From: Nitrososphaerota archaeon
Lineage (GTDB): Archaea > Thermoproteota > Nitrososphaeria > Nitrososphaerales > Gagatemarchaeaceae
Reading direction: 5' to 3'
DNA: 64,000 nucleotides
Assembly (NCBI GenBank): GCA_027320425.1
Contig: DAHVLJ010000010.1
Location: 1-64,000, forward strand
Shown here: positions 28,744-38,105 of the stretch, in pieces
How positions within the stretch are numbered: the first letter of the stretch is position 1
Layout: every line of letters starts with the position of its first letter
Position numbers and translations under genes: made by a program
Notes under the pieces: model-generated
Seen by the model: only the letters and a program-made list of their open reading frames with translations
Database searches by the model: none
Told to the model about the DNA's origin: nothing

Positions 28744-28835
28744 TGGACCGGGGGGGAATCGGACCCCCGACCTTGGGACCCTAACGGGTTCTCCCGCGTG
28801 CAAGGCGGGCGTTCGTACCGCTGAACTACCGGCCC
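28744..28835 (-). tRNA. tRNA-Ala(TGC) with a 19-nt intron in the variable loop (28772-28790, about 45/46)
   Basis: GGGCCGG/CCGGTCC acceptor; CCCGC CTTGCAC GCGGG anticodon arm; removal of AACCCGTTAGGGTCCCAAG restores variable loop AGGTC. Confidence 0.93.
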
Positions 28836-28935
28836 ACTGAAGCCGTCGGCCCCGGCGGTCGTTTTAAACCTGCGACGGTCTTCATGTCGGAAGGCGCTTT
28901 CATGCTTAAAGAGGATGTCCGCCGCCCCGGGCGTT

Positions 28936-29028
28936 GGGCTGGTAGCTCAGTCTCTAACGGGGGAGCAGCTTGGCTAGAGCACCCGACTGATAATCGGGAG
29001 GCCAAGGGTTCGAATCCCTTCCGGCCCA
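28936..29028 (+). tRNA. tRNA-Ile(GAT) with an 18-nt D-loop intron (28951-28968, about 15/16)
   Basis: GGGCTGG/CCGGCCC acceptor; CCCGA CTGATAA TCGGG anticodon arm; excision gives D-arm GCTC AGCTTGGCTA GAGC. Confidence 0.93.
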
Positions 29029-29187
29029 CGCATTTACCCGTGAGAGTATCTTGATGAAGCTCGCAAGACTTCTCATCATTAATCAAAGCCGTTTGATTTC
29101 CAGTCAGGGGGCTTGCCGCAAAGCGCGCGCTCGATATGAACTGATCCGTTCTTGGCTCAAACAACCGGGAGTGTCCTAGGCGTTGGT

Positions 29188-29655
29188 CTAGGACAACCCT
29201 ATCTGTTTCATGAACCCGACAAGGTCGTAAAACAGGCGCTCTTCTACGATCTCTCCTTTGTCGTTCCAGCGTGCGATCGTGGCGAACTCCACTTCGAACT
29301 TCTTGTTCGTTGGCGGGATCGTCTTCCCGTCGGGACCCTTCATTGGTCCGGCGAATGTCCCTGTGAACCTCGCAACTGAAGTGGTGTAGTCGCCTGATGC
29401 AAAGAAGACCTTGTATGGTCTGTTGTCGAGGTGCTGGTCTGGGAAGGCCCTGAAGAACTCGACGGCCTCGAGGTCGTGGTTGTGTCGCCCCTTGGTTGGC
29501 GGGGCTCCGCCCGGCCAGTAGACGGCGACGTCCTCGGTGTGACGCTTCTTGAACGTCTCCCAGAGTGGACTCCCCGGGCCAGCGTTCCAGGCGTCATCCA
29601 GCGTCTGCATCAGTTCCATGTTTCTCTTTTCTTTCGATGTCTCAGATGGATTCAT
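29188..29655 (-). CDS. SnoaL-like / ester cyclase family protein
   Basis: FKKRHTEDVAVYWPGGAPPTKGRHNHDLEAVEFFRAFPDQHLDN; start MNPSETSK at 29655. Confidence 0.78.
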   Translation of the reverse strand: MNPSETSKEKRNMELMQTLDDAWNAGPGSPLWETFKKRHTEDVAVYWPGGAPPTKGRHNHDLEAVEFFRAFPDQHLDNRPYKVFFASGDYTTSVARFTGTFAGPMKGPDGKTIPPTNKKFEVEFATIARWNDKGEIVEERLFYDLVGFMKQIGLS

Positions 29656-29656
29656 G

Positions 29657-29678
29657 CTATCTAATAGCAATAGGATAG
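29657..29678. promoter_or_regulatory. Imperfect palindrome CTATCTAATAGCAATAGGATAG in divergent promoter
   Basis: CTATC/GATAG terminal dyad plus internal GCTAT-CTA-ATAGC palindrome between SnoaL-like and HxlR genes. Confidence 0.5.
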
Positions 29679-29710
29679 TTAATATATGTTGTTGGCTCGA
29701 GCGCCTGCAG

Positions 29711-30076
29711 GTGGCACCAATACCAGTTAAGAAAACGGATTCCATTGAGGAGCACGAACTCTGCCCCGTTGTCGAGTCGGTAAGGAAAGTCGGGAACGAG
29801 TGGCGTCTGATCGTCGTCAGGTATCTGCTGGACCGGCCGATGAGGTTCAACGAGATTCTGAGGGTCGCGGGGGGCGTTGATGCTAAGACGTTGTCCCGAG
29901 TGCTGAAGTACCTCGCTTCAGAAGGAATCCTACGAAGAGATGTCCTCAGCACTCAGCCATTCACAGTTCAGTACGAGTTGACTCAAAAAGGCAAGCAGCT
30001 CAGGCCGGTAATCGAATCCCTCAGGCTGTGGGGAAACAACTGGGTCCTTCCCGCGATCTCCGCTGAGCGAAAGTAA
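29711..30076 (+). CDS. HxlR family winged-helix regulator
   Basis: CPVVESVRKVGNEWRLIVVRYLLDRPMRFNEILRVAGGVDAKTLSRVLKYLASEGIL; probable GTG start 29711. Confidence 0.88.
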   Translation: MAPIPVKKTDSIEEHELCPVVESVRKVGNEWRLIVVRYLLDRPMRFNEILRVAGGVDAKTLSRVLKYLASEGILRRDVLSTQPFTVQYELTQKGKQLRPVIESLRLWGNNWVLPAISAERK

Positions 30077-30235
30077 CCAGAAGGTACGTCGTCCTCCATA
30101 TTCGGGCGCGTTCAGAATCAGACACTGAGGACGCATTCCGCGACCGAGCGCCTTCTTTTAGGCGCGGATCAGCTCAACAAGTCTGTTAGACGCCGCAACT
30201 CGACGAGATCGGAGTCTGGATTCCATGACGTTCGG

Positions 30236-30754
30236 TCACACCGGCATCTGGAGCAGGACCGCGAACAACAGGATAAGCAGCATCAACGCCATATTGACCG
30301 CGGAGACCATTCTGCTCTGCCTTCTCGTCGCCTCGAGCTCTTTGAGCTTCTTCTCCCTCGCGAACCTGACGATCTTCTTCCCAAAGTAGAGGTTGTTCGA
30401 GTAGATGAGCAGAAGTAGCGCGGCCACGAGCACCATCTTCACCAGCAGGAGGTTCCCGGTGTACGTGTCGAAGAGGGCCGCAGGCGAAGGGAGATACCAC
30501 ATGGCGTTGTAGAGGCCGCTCACTATCAGAACGACTAGGACAACGTTTGTGATCCGTCCAAAACGCTTGGCTATCTTTCCCACGATCTGGGTACGCTCCG
30601 ACTCGTCGGAGGTGATGAGTCTAGATGATGGCACCACCACGAGCCACATGAAGAAAGACCCTCCTACGAAGATCACCGCTGACAGGAGGTGAACCCAGAG
30701 CATAATGACGTCCAGGGCGGGTGGCAGAATCACGCCGAACTCTGCGCCCTCCAC
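30236..30754 (-). CDS. CopD-like four-TM membrane protein
   Basis: MLWVHLLSAVIFVGGSFFMWLVVVP...FGRITNVVLVVLIVSGLYN. Confidence 0.7.
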   Translation of the reverse strand: MEGAEFGVILPPALDVIMLWVHLLSAVIFVGGSFFMWLVVVPSSRLITSDESERTQIVGKIAKRFGRITNVVLVVLIVSGLYNAMWYLPSPAALFDTYTGNLLLVKMVLVAALLLLIYSNNLYFGKKIVRFAREKKLKELEATRRQSRMVSAVNMALMLLILLFAVLLQMPV

Positions 30755-30916
30755 CGGGACGACTTGGTTTCCATATTGAACGCCGAGTTTGGTTTCAACA
30801 GTTCCGCGCCGTCAGGGGATGGCCTGGAGGGGCTTTTCTGCACAAAACGCGTCTTCGTCACTCTCACTTCCCCTCGGAGTGGCCCTTTTACATCAATCGC
30901 ATGGTTCGCGGACAAC

Positions 30917-32056
30917 TCAGGGCACGAGGGCACAGGCAGGATCCGAACTCAGCGGGTCACCTGTGTATGCGTAGGACCTCGACCTGCTCCCGCCACAGAT
31001 CATTGAGTAACCACATGTCCCACAGGGCCCGTGAAAAGCTCGGCTCCGTATCTTTCTCAGGAGGGGGGCGTCCCTGTACACCCCGACTAGCTTGTCTTTC
31101 TTCAGGTTCCCCAAGGTAACGGGTAGGAGCCCACCGGGATAGATGGTACCATCATATGCCACGAATATGATGCCGTCACCATCCAGCGTCCCCCTGGGCC
31201 CGACGGTCGATTTACTGGGAGGTTCGCCTTCCAGTGCCAGAAGCTCCGAGGACATCTGCGAAGATACGGCAACCCCGCTCAGGGAGGGTGCAGGGTCTGC
31301 CCTCTGCTTGGCCACTCTTCTGATGAAGGGAGCCTCTACCGTCCTGACCGTGACACCATAGCGCGATGCGTCGTAAAGAAAGTGACACACTGCTTCATTC
31401 TCCTCGGGACTGAGGTCCTCGACGCCTGTTCCTCTGCCCACTTTCACTAGGAAGAAGACCTCCCACACCTTGACGCCTAGCTCCTTTATCAAATGGAACA
31501 TGCGCGGGAGCTCACGGAAGTTGCTCTTCATCACGACGGTGTTCACTTGGACGCCCAGCCCCTGGCCGAGGGCCTCTTTGATTGCCCAGACCGTCCGGTC
31601 GAAGGTGCCTTCGCTCCTCCTTATCGCGTCGTGAGTGTCCGCGACTGCACCGTCTAGGCTTATCGAGATGGAAGCGGCCCCGGATTCTTTGATCCGCCTG
31701 ATAGTTTCGGCAGTCAGATTGTCAGAGACAGCTGGCGATACCGCGAAGCCCACTTGCCTCGAGTTCGCATAGTTTAGCAGTTCGAACAGGTCGCTCCTCT
31801 TCAACGGATCGCCGCCCGTGAATATGATGACTGGGAAGGGCTTTCCGAAGGCTACTACCTCATCAATGAGGCGGAAGCCTTCCTCCGTGGTGAGCTCGCC
31901 GGGCAGCGGTTCGCTGATTGCTGAGGCCCTACAATGAACGCAGTTCAAGGGACAGGCTCTTGTGGACTCCCAGAAGACCAGCACAGGCTTGGCAGCGAAA
32001 CCAAGGGGGGGTCCGTCGTGCCGCTCTCCGTACTGCAGGGCAGTACCAGTGCTCAT
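30917..32056 (-). CDS. Radical SAM protein with SPASM-like C-terminal Cys cluster
   Basis: WESTRACPLNCVHCRA (CxxxCxxC), IIFTGGDPLKR, CGTCGYSMICGGSRSRSYAYTGDPLSSDPAC. Confidence 0.92.
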   Translation of the reverse strand: MSTGTALQYGERHDGPPLGFAAKPVLVFWESTRACPLNCVHCRASAISEPLPGELTTEEGFRLIDEVVAFGKPFPVIIFTGGDPLKRSDLFELLNYANSRQVGFAVSPAVSDNLTAETIRRIKESGAASISISLDGAVADTHDAIRRSEGTFDRTVWAIKEALGQGLGVQVNTVVMKSNFRELPRMFHLIKELGVKVWEVFFLVKVGRGTGVEDLSPEENEAVCHFLYDASRYGVTVRTVEAPFIRRVAKQRADPAPSLSGVAVSSQMSSELLALEGEPPSKSTVGPRGTLDGDGIIFVAYDGTIYPGGLLPVTLGNLKKDKLVGVYRDAPLLRKIRSRAFHGPCGTCGYSMICGGSRSRSYAYTGDPLSSDPACALVP

Positions 32057-32161
32057 AGGTGATTCACCAATCTCGGCGAAGTGAGCGTCGACACGATAGT
32101 CGAAGGCGGTTCATCGTATTTATCGTTTGAGACGGTTAGTCCGTGACGCCGCATCGGCCAT

Positions 32162-32229
32162 GAGACCATGCCTGGGCCGCCCATGCAAAGATGGCCTCAA
32201 CCAGTTCTACAGATAGCCATCATGGTCTC
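32162..32229. repeat. 9-bp inverted repeat GAGACCATG...CATGGTCTC with internal dyads in intergenic region
   Basis: 32162-32170 and 32221-32229 are exact reverse complements. Confidence 0.5.
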
Positions 32230-32356
32230 GACGGCAGCTCAACTCCGGGTTCAACCCACGTCCCAAACGCCAGCACACTGCGGCTCTATAGTTGCATGCG
32301 GCCTAGGGATGTTCCTTCGGCAACTGTTTTAGTGCAATCTGGCGGTTCCCGACATA

Positions 32357-32668
32357 ATGCAAGAACAAATTTCGATCGGACCGGCGGGCGCCGCGCAGCG
32401 GGGCTCGCTACCCAACCGGGGACTGGTGGCGCTGCTGGCTCTGGTAGGGAGCAGAAGGACGACGTCGGAGGCCCTTAGGGCTCGTACCGGTTTGGCACCG
32501 CAGGCGTTTTTCAGCCTGATGAGTTGGCTACAGCGTGAGCGCCTCGTCATAATCACCGCATCGCTGGAGAGAAACGGTGCTCGTGAAACTATGACGTTGA
32601 CAGGAAAGGGCGAGTCGGTGCTTCTAGGACTGCTCGAAAGGACTTGCGAGCTGCCTGACCTAGAGTGA
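32357..32668 (+). CDS. Putative small winged-helix protein
   Basis: LALVGSRRTTSEALRARTGLAPQAFFSLMSWLQRERLVII...LTGKGESVL. Confidence 0.6.
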   Translation: MQEQISIGPAGAAQRGSLPNRGLVALLALVGSRRTTSEALRARTGLAPQAFFSLMSWLQRERLVIITASLERNGARETMTLTGKGESVLLGLLERTCELPDLE

Positions 32669-32689
32669 AATGCAATCTTCCGCGTGCAG

Positions 32690-33727
32690 CTAAACGTACT
32701 GTGGCTCTGCCACAGTCAGGTCGATGGCGATCTCCGCAATATCGGAACCGTATTCTGCTACCCTCCTGATGCTCTCAAGCATCAGCTTCACGGAAGCAGC
32801 TTGGCCCCCGTTCATCCTAGGCGCCAAAATCTCCCCGCTTAACTTGCCTTCCAGCTGGACGACCTCCTTGGTCTTGGCGATAGCATCTTCAGCGAGCTTC
32901 ACGTCGAGCCTCAGCAGAGCGCTGATTGACATGTCGAAGACCTTCCGCGAAAGGACCGTCATCTCCTGGACCTTTTTTGCCGAGCCTTCTGAAATCATCA
33001 GGAGGTTCTCGGCCTGGGTGGCTATCCCCACGGCGTGGTCGGCGACCCGTTCCGCGCTCTTGACCGCGAGCCTATAGCCCAGACAGTCCCTCGTGGAAGA
33101 GAGGCCAATCTCTTGGATGACTGACCTGTCCCTCACGGCTATGTTCAGTTGCCGCAGGAGAAAGTGGTAGAATCTGTCCACCTCGTCGTCTCTCTCTATG
33201 ACTTCTTCAGCCAGGCTCTTCCCCCCTCCCTGAAGCACCGCCACAGCATCAGACAGCATGCCTCCTGCGATTATTGCCATGCGTTCGAACGCCTTCTTCA
33301 AGGGAAGCTCGACATATCCAGAAAGGCATTGGGTGAGTATGGCGCCGGACGACTCCTCGATGATTTCCACACCGACCAATTTTCTCCTGATCCCTTCGCG
33401 TATGAAACCCCTGAGTGAGGAGTCACCTCTACCAAGGGTAAGTCTGATCGTGTCGTACCCTGCCAGATAATAGGAGATAAAGTGCCGGAGAAGGAAATCT
33501 TTGTCAAGCCCTTGCGCCTCAAGCGTAGCCTCTGACTTGGAAGCGGCCCGAATGTCCCGTCTGGGGACTATGAGGAGCGATGAGTCAGGCTGGACCATGA
33601 CAGCAACTGGATCCTTCGGCTTCAGTCCGACGTCGTTCACCCACGTCTTGGGGAGCGATACAACAAAGCTGTCCCCGCCTGTTTTCTGCACTTTCCTATA
33701 GTCGGCCCTCCCTGATTCAGTCTTCAA
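32690..33727 (-). CDS. AbrB-PhoU domain phosphate regulator
   Basis: YRKVQKTGGDSFVVSLPKTWVNDVGLKPKDPVAVM (AbrB) followed by two PhoU-like helical repeats. Confidence 0.88.
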   Translation of the reverse strand: MKTESGRADYRKVQKTGGDSFVVSLPKTWVNDVGLKPKDPVAVMVQPDSSLLIVPRRDIRAASKSEATLEAQGLDKDFLLRHFISYYLAGYDTIRLTLGRGDSSLRGFIREGIRRKLVGVEIIEESSGAILTQCLSGYVELPLKKAFERMAIIAGGMLSDAVAVLQGGGKSLAEEVIERDDEVDRFYHFLLRQLNIAVRDRSVIQEIGLSSTRDCLGYRLAVKSAERVADHAVGIATQAENLLMISEGSAKKVQEMTVLSRKVFDMSISALLRLDVKLAEDAIAKTKEVVQLEGKLSGEILAPRMNGGQAASVKLMLESIRRVAEYGSDIAEIAIDLTVAEPQYV

Positions 33728-33997
33728 ACCCTACCCGGGACGCAAACCTACTATATACTGTTTCTCCCCATCCCTATTGGATATTGGGGCACCCATCAAA
33801 CCAACTCACAGAAACGGCCTGCTCTTGGCTTGGATTCTCTGTGGGCGAGTCCAACCGGCAATGTTGAGCGAATCTCCGTTGTTCCCCCACTGGCAACCGC
33901 TCTTTGGACCGGCTAGCTAACCCAATCTCTATATTGTATGATTAGAAACATAGAATAGTTCGGCGACCAATAAATCACGGCCAAAACTTAGGCACCA

Positions 33998-35242
33998 TTG
34001 AAAATGTCGTCAATAACGAACGTCAAAGGAAAGAGACGTGCGATTAGCAATCCGGTAGTGGTTGTGGTCGCCGTGGTGCTGCTTGTTCTTGGGGGAGGGA
34101 TAGGTTACTTCGCCCACACAGGCTCCGGCGCCACCACCACAGTTACCGGTCAGGGCTCAACAACGACTGTCTACTCGACAACGACGGTCTACTCCACCAG
34201 CGGGAGTGGAACAACAACATCCTCGAGCGAGCCGGCTCTACCGGCCTCGCTCCCGGCAACAACCATCTCAGAGACTGGTTCGACCTTGCTCTACCCACTC
34301 TTCAATTACTGGGTTCCAGGGTTCAACAGCACCTACTCAAACGTCCAGATCAACACAGCAGGGACGGGCAGTGGAATCGGAATTTCGAGCGCGGCTGCAG
34401 GGACTGTTCAGATCGGCGCTTCAGATGCCTATCTGCTTCCAGCCCAGATGAACCAATATCCGAATCTCCTGGACATCCCTCTGGCAATCTCGGCGCAGAT
34501 GATCAACTACAACCTCCCTGGCATACCGACTACCACCCATCTCAACATGACTGGCAACATCCTCGCACAGATATACAACGGGACCATCTCGTACTGGAAT
34601 GACCCGCAGATCACTGCGATCAACCCAGGCGTGACTCTTCCGCACCAGATCATACACCCGATCCACAGATCTGACGGAAGCGGAGACACCTTCATCTTCA
34701 CCACATACCTGTCTGACACGAACGCCTGGTGGAGCAGCCACGTCGGCTTCGCCACCTCGGTTTCGTTCCCAGGTCTCGCTACCGCTGCAGCCTATCAGGG
34801 GAACGGTGGAATGGTACAGGGATGTCAGCAGACCCAATATTGCATAGCATACATCGGCATCAGCTTCCAATCGAACACCGAAGCGGCCGGATTAGGGTAC
34901 GCCTATCTTCAGAACAGGGCCGGCAACTTCGTAGACATCACACAAGCCAACATACAGGCGGCGGCTGCCCAAATGGTCTCCGCTACACCACCCAACGAAG
35001 CGCTCTCTCTGGTCTACGCGCCAGGAGCGAATTCGTATCCAATCATCAACTACGAGTACTCCATAGTGTCCAAGACTCAGGCCAACGCCAACACCGCGCT
35101 TGTTGTCAAGACATTCCTCAACTGGTGCATCGAGCCAGACCACGGCAACGCTGCCTCGTACCTGAACAAGGTCGGGTTCGTGCCTCTGCCGAGCTCCATC
35201 GCCACTCTCAGCTACTCGCAAATCGCACAGATAGGTCCGTAG
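33998..35242 (+). CDS. pstS: Phosphate ABC transporter substrate-binding protein PstS (T/S-rich linker)
   Basis: Signal anchor, GSTLLYPLFNYW, HRSDGSGDTFIFTTYLS; start TTG 33998 or ATG 34004. Confidence 0.92.
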   Translation: MKMSSITNVKGKRRAISNPVVVVVAVVLLVLGGGIGYFAHTGSGATTTVTGQGSTTTVYSTTTVYSTSGSGTTTSSSEPALPASLPATTISETGSTLLYPLFNYWVPGFNSTYSNVQINTAGTGSGIGISSAAAGTVQIGASDAYLLPAQMNQYPNLLDIPLAISAQMINYNLPGIPTTTHLNMTGNILAQIYNGTISYWNDPQITAINPGVTLPHQIIHPIHRSDGSGDTFIFTTYLSDTNAWWSSHVGFATSVSFPGLATAAAYQGNGGMVQGCQQTQYCIAYIGISFQSNTEAAGLGYAYLQNRAGNFVDITQANIQAAAAQMVSATPPNEALSLVYAPGANSYPIINYEYSIVSKTQANANTALVVKTFLNWCIEPDHGNAASYLNKVGFVPLPSSIATLSYSQIAQIGP

Positions 35243-35259
35243 GCTCGGGACTGCCGTAG

Positions 35260-36261
35260 ATGAAAGCTGGAAACAGCCGGAGGCGGCTCGTCGACCGAGT
35301 CTACGACTTCGTCTCCGCACTGCTGGGAAGCAGTGCGCTCCTTTTCCTTTTTATGATCTTGGCTGTACTGGCGGTTTTCAGCCTCCCCTCGTTAGTCGTA
35401 AACGGTCTGAACTTCTTCACTACGGTCATCTGGAACCCGGGGATTTCGACTACCCTCACGGCGGTTCGCGGCTTCCCTGCGATGTCGGGGGCGTCATATG
35501 GGATGCTGGTTTTCTTCTCCGGAACTCTCATCTCTTCGGGTCTTGCTCTGCTCATCGGGGCGCCATTGAGCATCGGGGTCGCCATCTTCCTCTCGATGAT
35601 CGCGCCGAAACGCCTCTCCGCCTCTCTCTCATTCTTCGTTGAGCTGCTGGCGGGGATACCAAGCATAGTCTTCGGCTTCTGGGGACTGCTGGTGCTAGCC
35701 CCACTGCTCGTCAACGTCGTCGAACCCGTGATGGCGCAATACTTGGGTTTCATACCCGGATTCGGGGGACCTGTTTACGGCTACGGGCTGATCGCATCGG
35801 GGCTCGTCCTGGCGCTCATGATCGTCCCCATAGTCTCCGCGATAAGCCGCGACGCGATGTCCCAGACCCCGATCGAGCTCAAGGAGGCGGCCATGGCACT
35901 CGGCATGACGAACTGGGAGGTCACGCGCAAAGTAGTCTTGCCGTACGCCAAAACGGCGATAGTCGGTTCCCTGGTCCTCGGCCTCGGCAGGGCCCTGGGA
36001 GAGACGATGGCGGTGGCCATGGTCTCGCAGTCAGCCCTGAACATACTGCCAATGACTGTGTACTATCCGATAAACACACTCTCCGCGTTCATGGCTGTAA
36101 CTTTCGACAGCGCTCTCACCGACCCTTCCGGCATGGAGATCAGCTCGCTCGCAGAACTTGCGCTGGTCTTGTTCATAATCACTACGACTGTGAACATCGT
36201 CGCCCGCCTGCTCGTTAGACGCGGCTTCATCTCTAGCGCCGAACATTTGGTCCAGGTGTAG
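35260..36261 (+). CDS. pstC: Phosphate ABC transporter permease PstC
   Basis: ELLAGIPSIVFGFWGLLVLAP, EAAMALGMTNWEVTRKVVLPYAKT, GLGRALGETMAVAMV. Confidence 0.94.
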   Translation: MKAGNSRRRLVDRVYDFVSALLGSSALLFLFMILAVLAVFSLPSLVVNGLNFFTTVIWNPGISTTLTAVRGFPAMSGASYGMLVFFSGTLISSGLALLIGAPLSIGVAIFLSMIAPKRLSASLSFFVELLAGIPSIVFGFWGLLVLAPLLVNVVEPVMAQYLGFIPGFGGPVYGYGLIASGLVLALMIVPIVSAISRDAMSQTPIELKEAAMALGMTNWEVTRKVVLPYAKTAIVGSLVLGLGRALGETMAVAMVSQSALNILPMTVYYPINTLSAFMAVTFDSALTDPSGMEISSLAELALVLFIITTTVNIVARLLVRRGFISSAEHLVQV

Positions 36262-36267
36262 TGGAAG

Positions 36268-37215
36268 ATGAGCGCCAAAGAACCCTCCCAGCCGGCCCGT
36301 GCCGCCGTGGGCTCGCCAAACTCCATAGGCCGCTCCACCCGGTCGGGGATCCGCGGACCGCCAAACTATGGCGTAAGGCGTCTCCGCAACGCGGTGATGA
36401 CGGGGCTCGCGGTGGCGAGCATCCTGATCGTACTGATACCTCTCGCGGACATAATCTATCTCTTCGTCGTCAGGGGCTTGGAGGTGGTTTCGTGGCCGGC
36501 GCTGACCACGATAACGGTCGGGACGGGCGTCGAGTTCGTGGGCGGGGGCATTTCAAACGCCATCTCCGGGACGATAGTCCTGATAGGACTCGCGACGGCG
36601 ATTACGGTCCCATTGGGGTTGGTTGGAGGCATATACATGGCCGAGTTTTCCGACAACAACAGGTTTTCGGAGGTGCTCAGGTTCGTCGCGGACGTGCTGG
36701 CAGGGAACTCTTCCATGGTTGTGGGCCTCGCAGGTTATTTCATCTTCGTCTTGTACTTCGGCTGGGGATATTCGGCGCTCGCCGGTTCTCTCACGCTGTC
36801 CATTCTGATGTTTCCCTACATATTCAGGACGACCGAACTGGCACTTCGCAAGGTCCCTAATGAAATCAGAGAAGGGGCTAGGGCCCTCGGTAGCACCAAG
36901 AGCGCCATGATCAACCGGCTCACATTGAAGTTCGCGATGCCCGGAATACTAACTGGCATACTCCTCTCTGTGAGCATAGGCCTTAGTGAGACGGCTCCAC
37001 TGCTCTTCACTGCTTCGTTCTCCAACTACAACTTCAACGGAGCTTTCCTGCACAACCCAGTGGGGTTCCTCACGTACGTAGTCTTCGTCTACTCGCTGCT
37101 CCCGTCGACCAGCGCCCACAACCTCGCATATCTCTCCAGCTTCCTGCTGATCACATCGATTCTAGCGATAAACGTAGTCGCTAGGGTGGTGCTCAGGAGG
37201 TTCTCGAAGGTCTAG
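36268..37215 (+). CDS. pstA: Phosphate ABC transporter permease PstA
   Basis: FVADVLAGNSSMVVGLAGYFIFV, EGARALGSTKSAMINRLTLKFAMPGILTG, GLSETAPLLFTA. Confidence 0.93.
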   Translation: MSAKEPSQPARAAVGSPNSIGRSTRSGIRGPPNYGVRRLRNAVMTGLAVASILIVLIPLADIIYLFVVRGLEVVSWPALTTITVGTGVEFVGGGISNAISGTIVLIGLATAITVPLGLVGGIYMAEFSDNNRFSEVLRFVADVLAGNSSMVVGLAGYFIFVLYFGWGYSALAGSLTLSILMFPYIFRTTELALRKVPNEIREGARALGSTKSAMINRLTLKFAMPGILTGILLSVSIGLSETAPLLFTASFSNYNFNGAFLHNPVGFLTYVVFVYSLLPSTSAHNLAYLSSFLLITSILAINVVARVVLRRFSKV

Positions 37216-38082
37216 ATGATGGAAGAAGAGTTAAGGCCCGCTCCGAACCGCGGCGGCGACAAAGAGACTAGAAAAGGTGAAATTGAGACTATGACCCAGA
37301 ATCTTTCGGAGGAGCGCGCCCAGGACTCGGGCGGACTGATAAGCCTCGCAGGGCTCAACGCGTTCTACGGGGAGCAGAAGGTCCTCACGGACATCACGCT
37401 CTCAATCGCCCGCAACAAGATCACCGTGTTCATGGGGCCATCAGGTTGTGGGAAGACGACCTTGCTGCGCACCATAAACAGGATGAACGACGGGGTGCGC
37501 AACTTCAGGGTGACGGGCCAGGTGCTCCTCGACGGCACCGATGTCTATTCTCCAGAGGTAGACCCCATACTACTGAGAACGAAGGTGGGGATGGTCTTCC
37601 AGAAGCCCAACCCATTCCCGATCTCGATATACGACAATGTCGCGTTCGGTCCTAGGATCCACAAACTCACGAAATCCAAGTCGGAGCTCGACCAGGTCGT
37701 CCGCGCGAGCCTGGAGAAGGCGGCCCTTTGGGATGAAGTGGGCACGCGCCTCTCAAAGAGCGCACTGGAGCTTTCCGGCGGGCAGCAGCAGCGTCTTTGC
37801 ATCGCGAGAGCGCTCGCGGTCAAGCCCGAGGTGATTCTGATGGACGAGCCAGCTTCCGCCCTAGATCCTGGCTCGACGACGAGGATTGAGGAGCTGTTGG
37901 TGGAGCTGAAGGAGAACTACACTGTCGTCCTTGTCACCCACAACATGCAGCAGGCGGCCAGGGTAGGAAACAGCGTCGCCTTCCTGTACAAGGGGGACCT
38001 AGTGGAATTCGGTCCTGCTGACGAGATCTTCCAGAATCCCAAGAATCCCCTCACCGAGAAATACATCCGGGGCGTCCTTTGA
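37216..38082 (+). CDS. pstB: Phosphate ABC transporter ATPase PstB
   Basis: MGPSGCGKTTLLRTINRMND, LSGGQQQRLCIARALAVKPEVILMDEPASALDP. Confidence 0.97.
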   Translation: MMEEELRPAPNRGGDKETRKGEIETMTQNLSEERAQDSGGLISLAGLNAFYGEQKVLTDITLSIARNKITVFMGPSGCGKTTLLRTINRMNDGVRNFRVTGQVLLDGTDVYSPEVDPILLRTKVGMVFQKPNPFPISIYDNVAFGPRIHKLTKSKSELDQVVRASLEKAALWDEVGTRLSKSALELSGGQQQRLCIARALAVKPEVILMDEPASALDPGSTTRIEELLVELKENYTVVLVTHNMQQAARVGNSVAFLYKGDLVEFGPADEIFQNPKNPLTEKYIRGVL

Positions 38083-38105
38083 ATGCCCGTCAGGGAGGTT
38101 AGGCG

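Noticed and set aside
34120-34230. Short ACAACGAC/TCTACTC direct repeats
   Set aside because: Encode the T/S-rich linker of PstS (TTVYSTTTVYSTSGSGTTTSSS); low-complexity coding, not a mobile or CRISPR repeat
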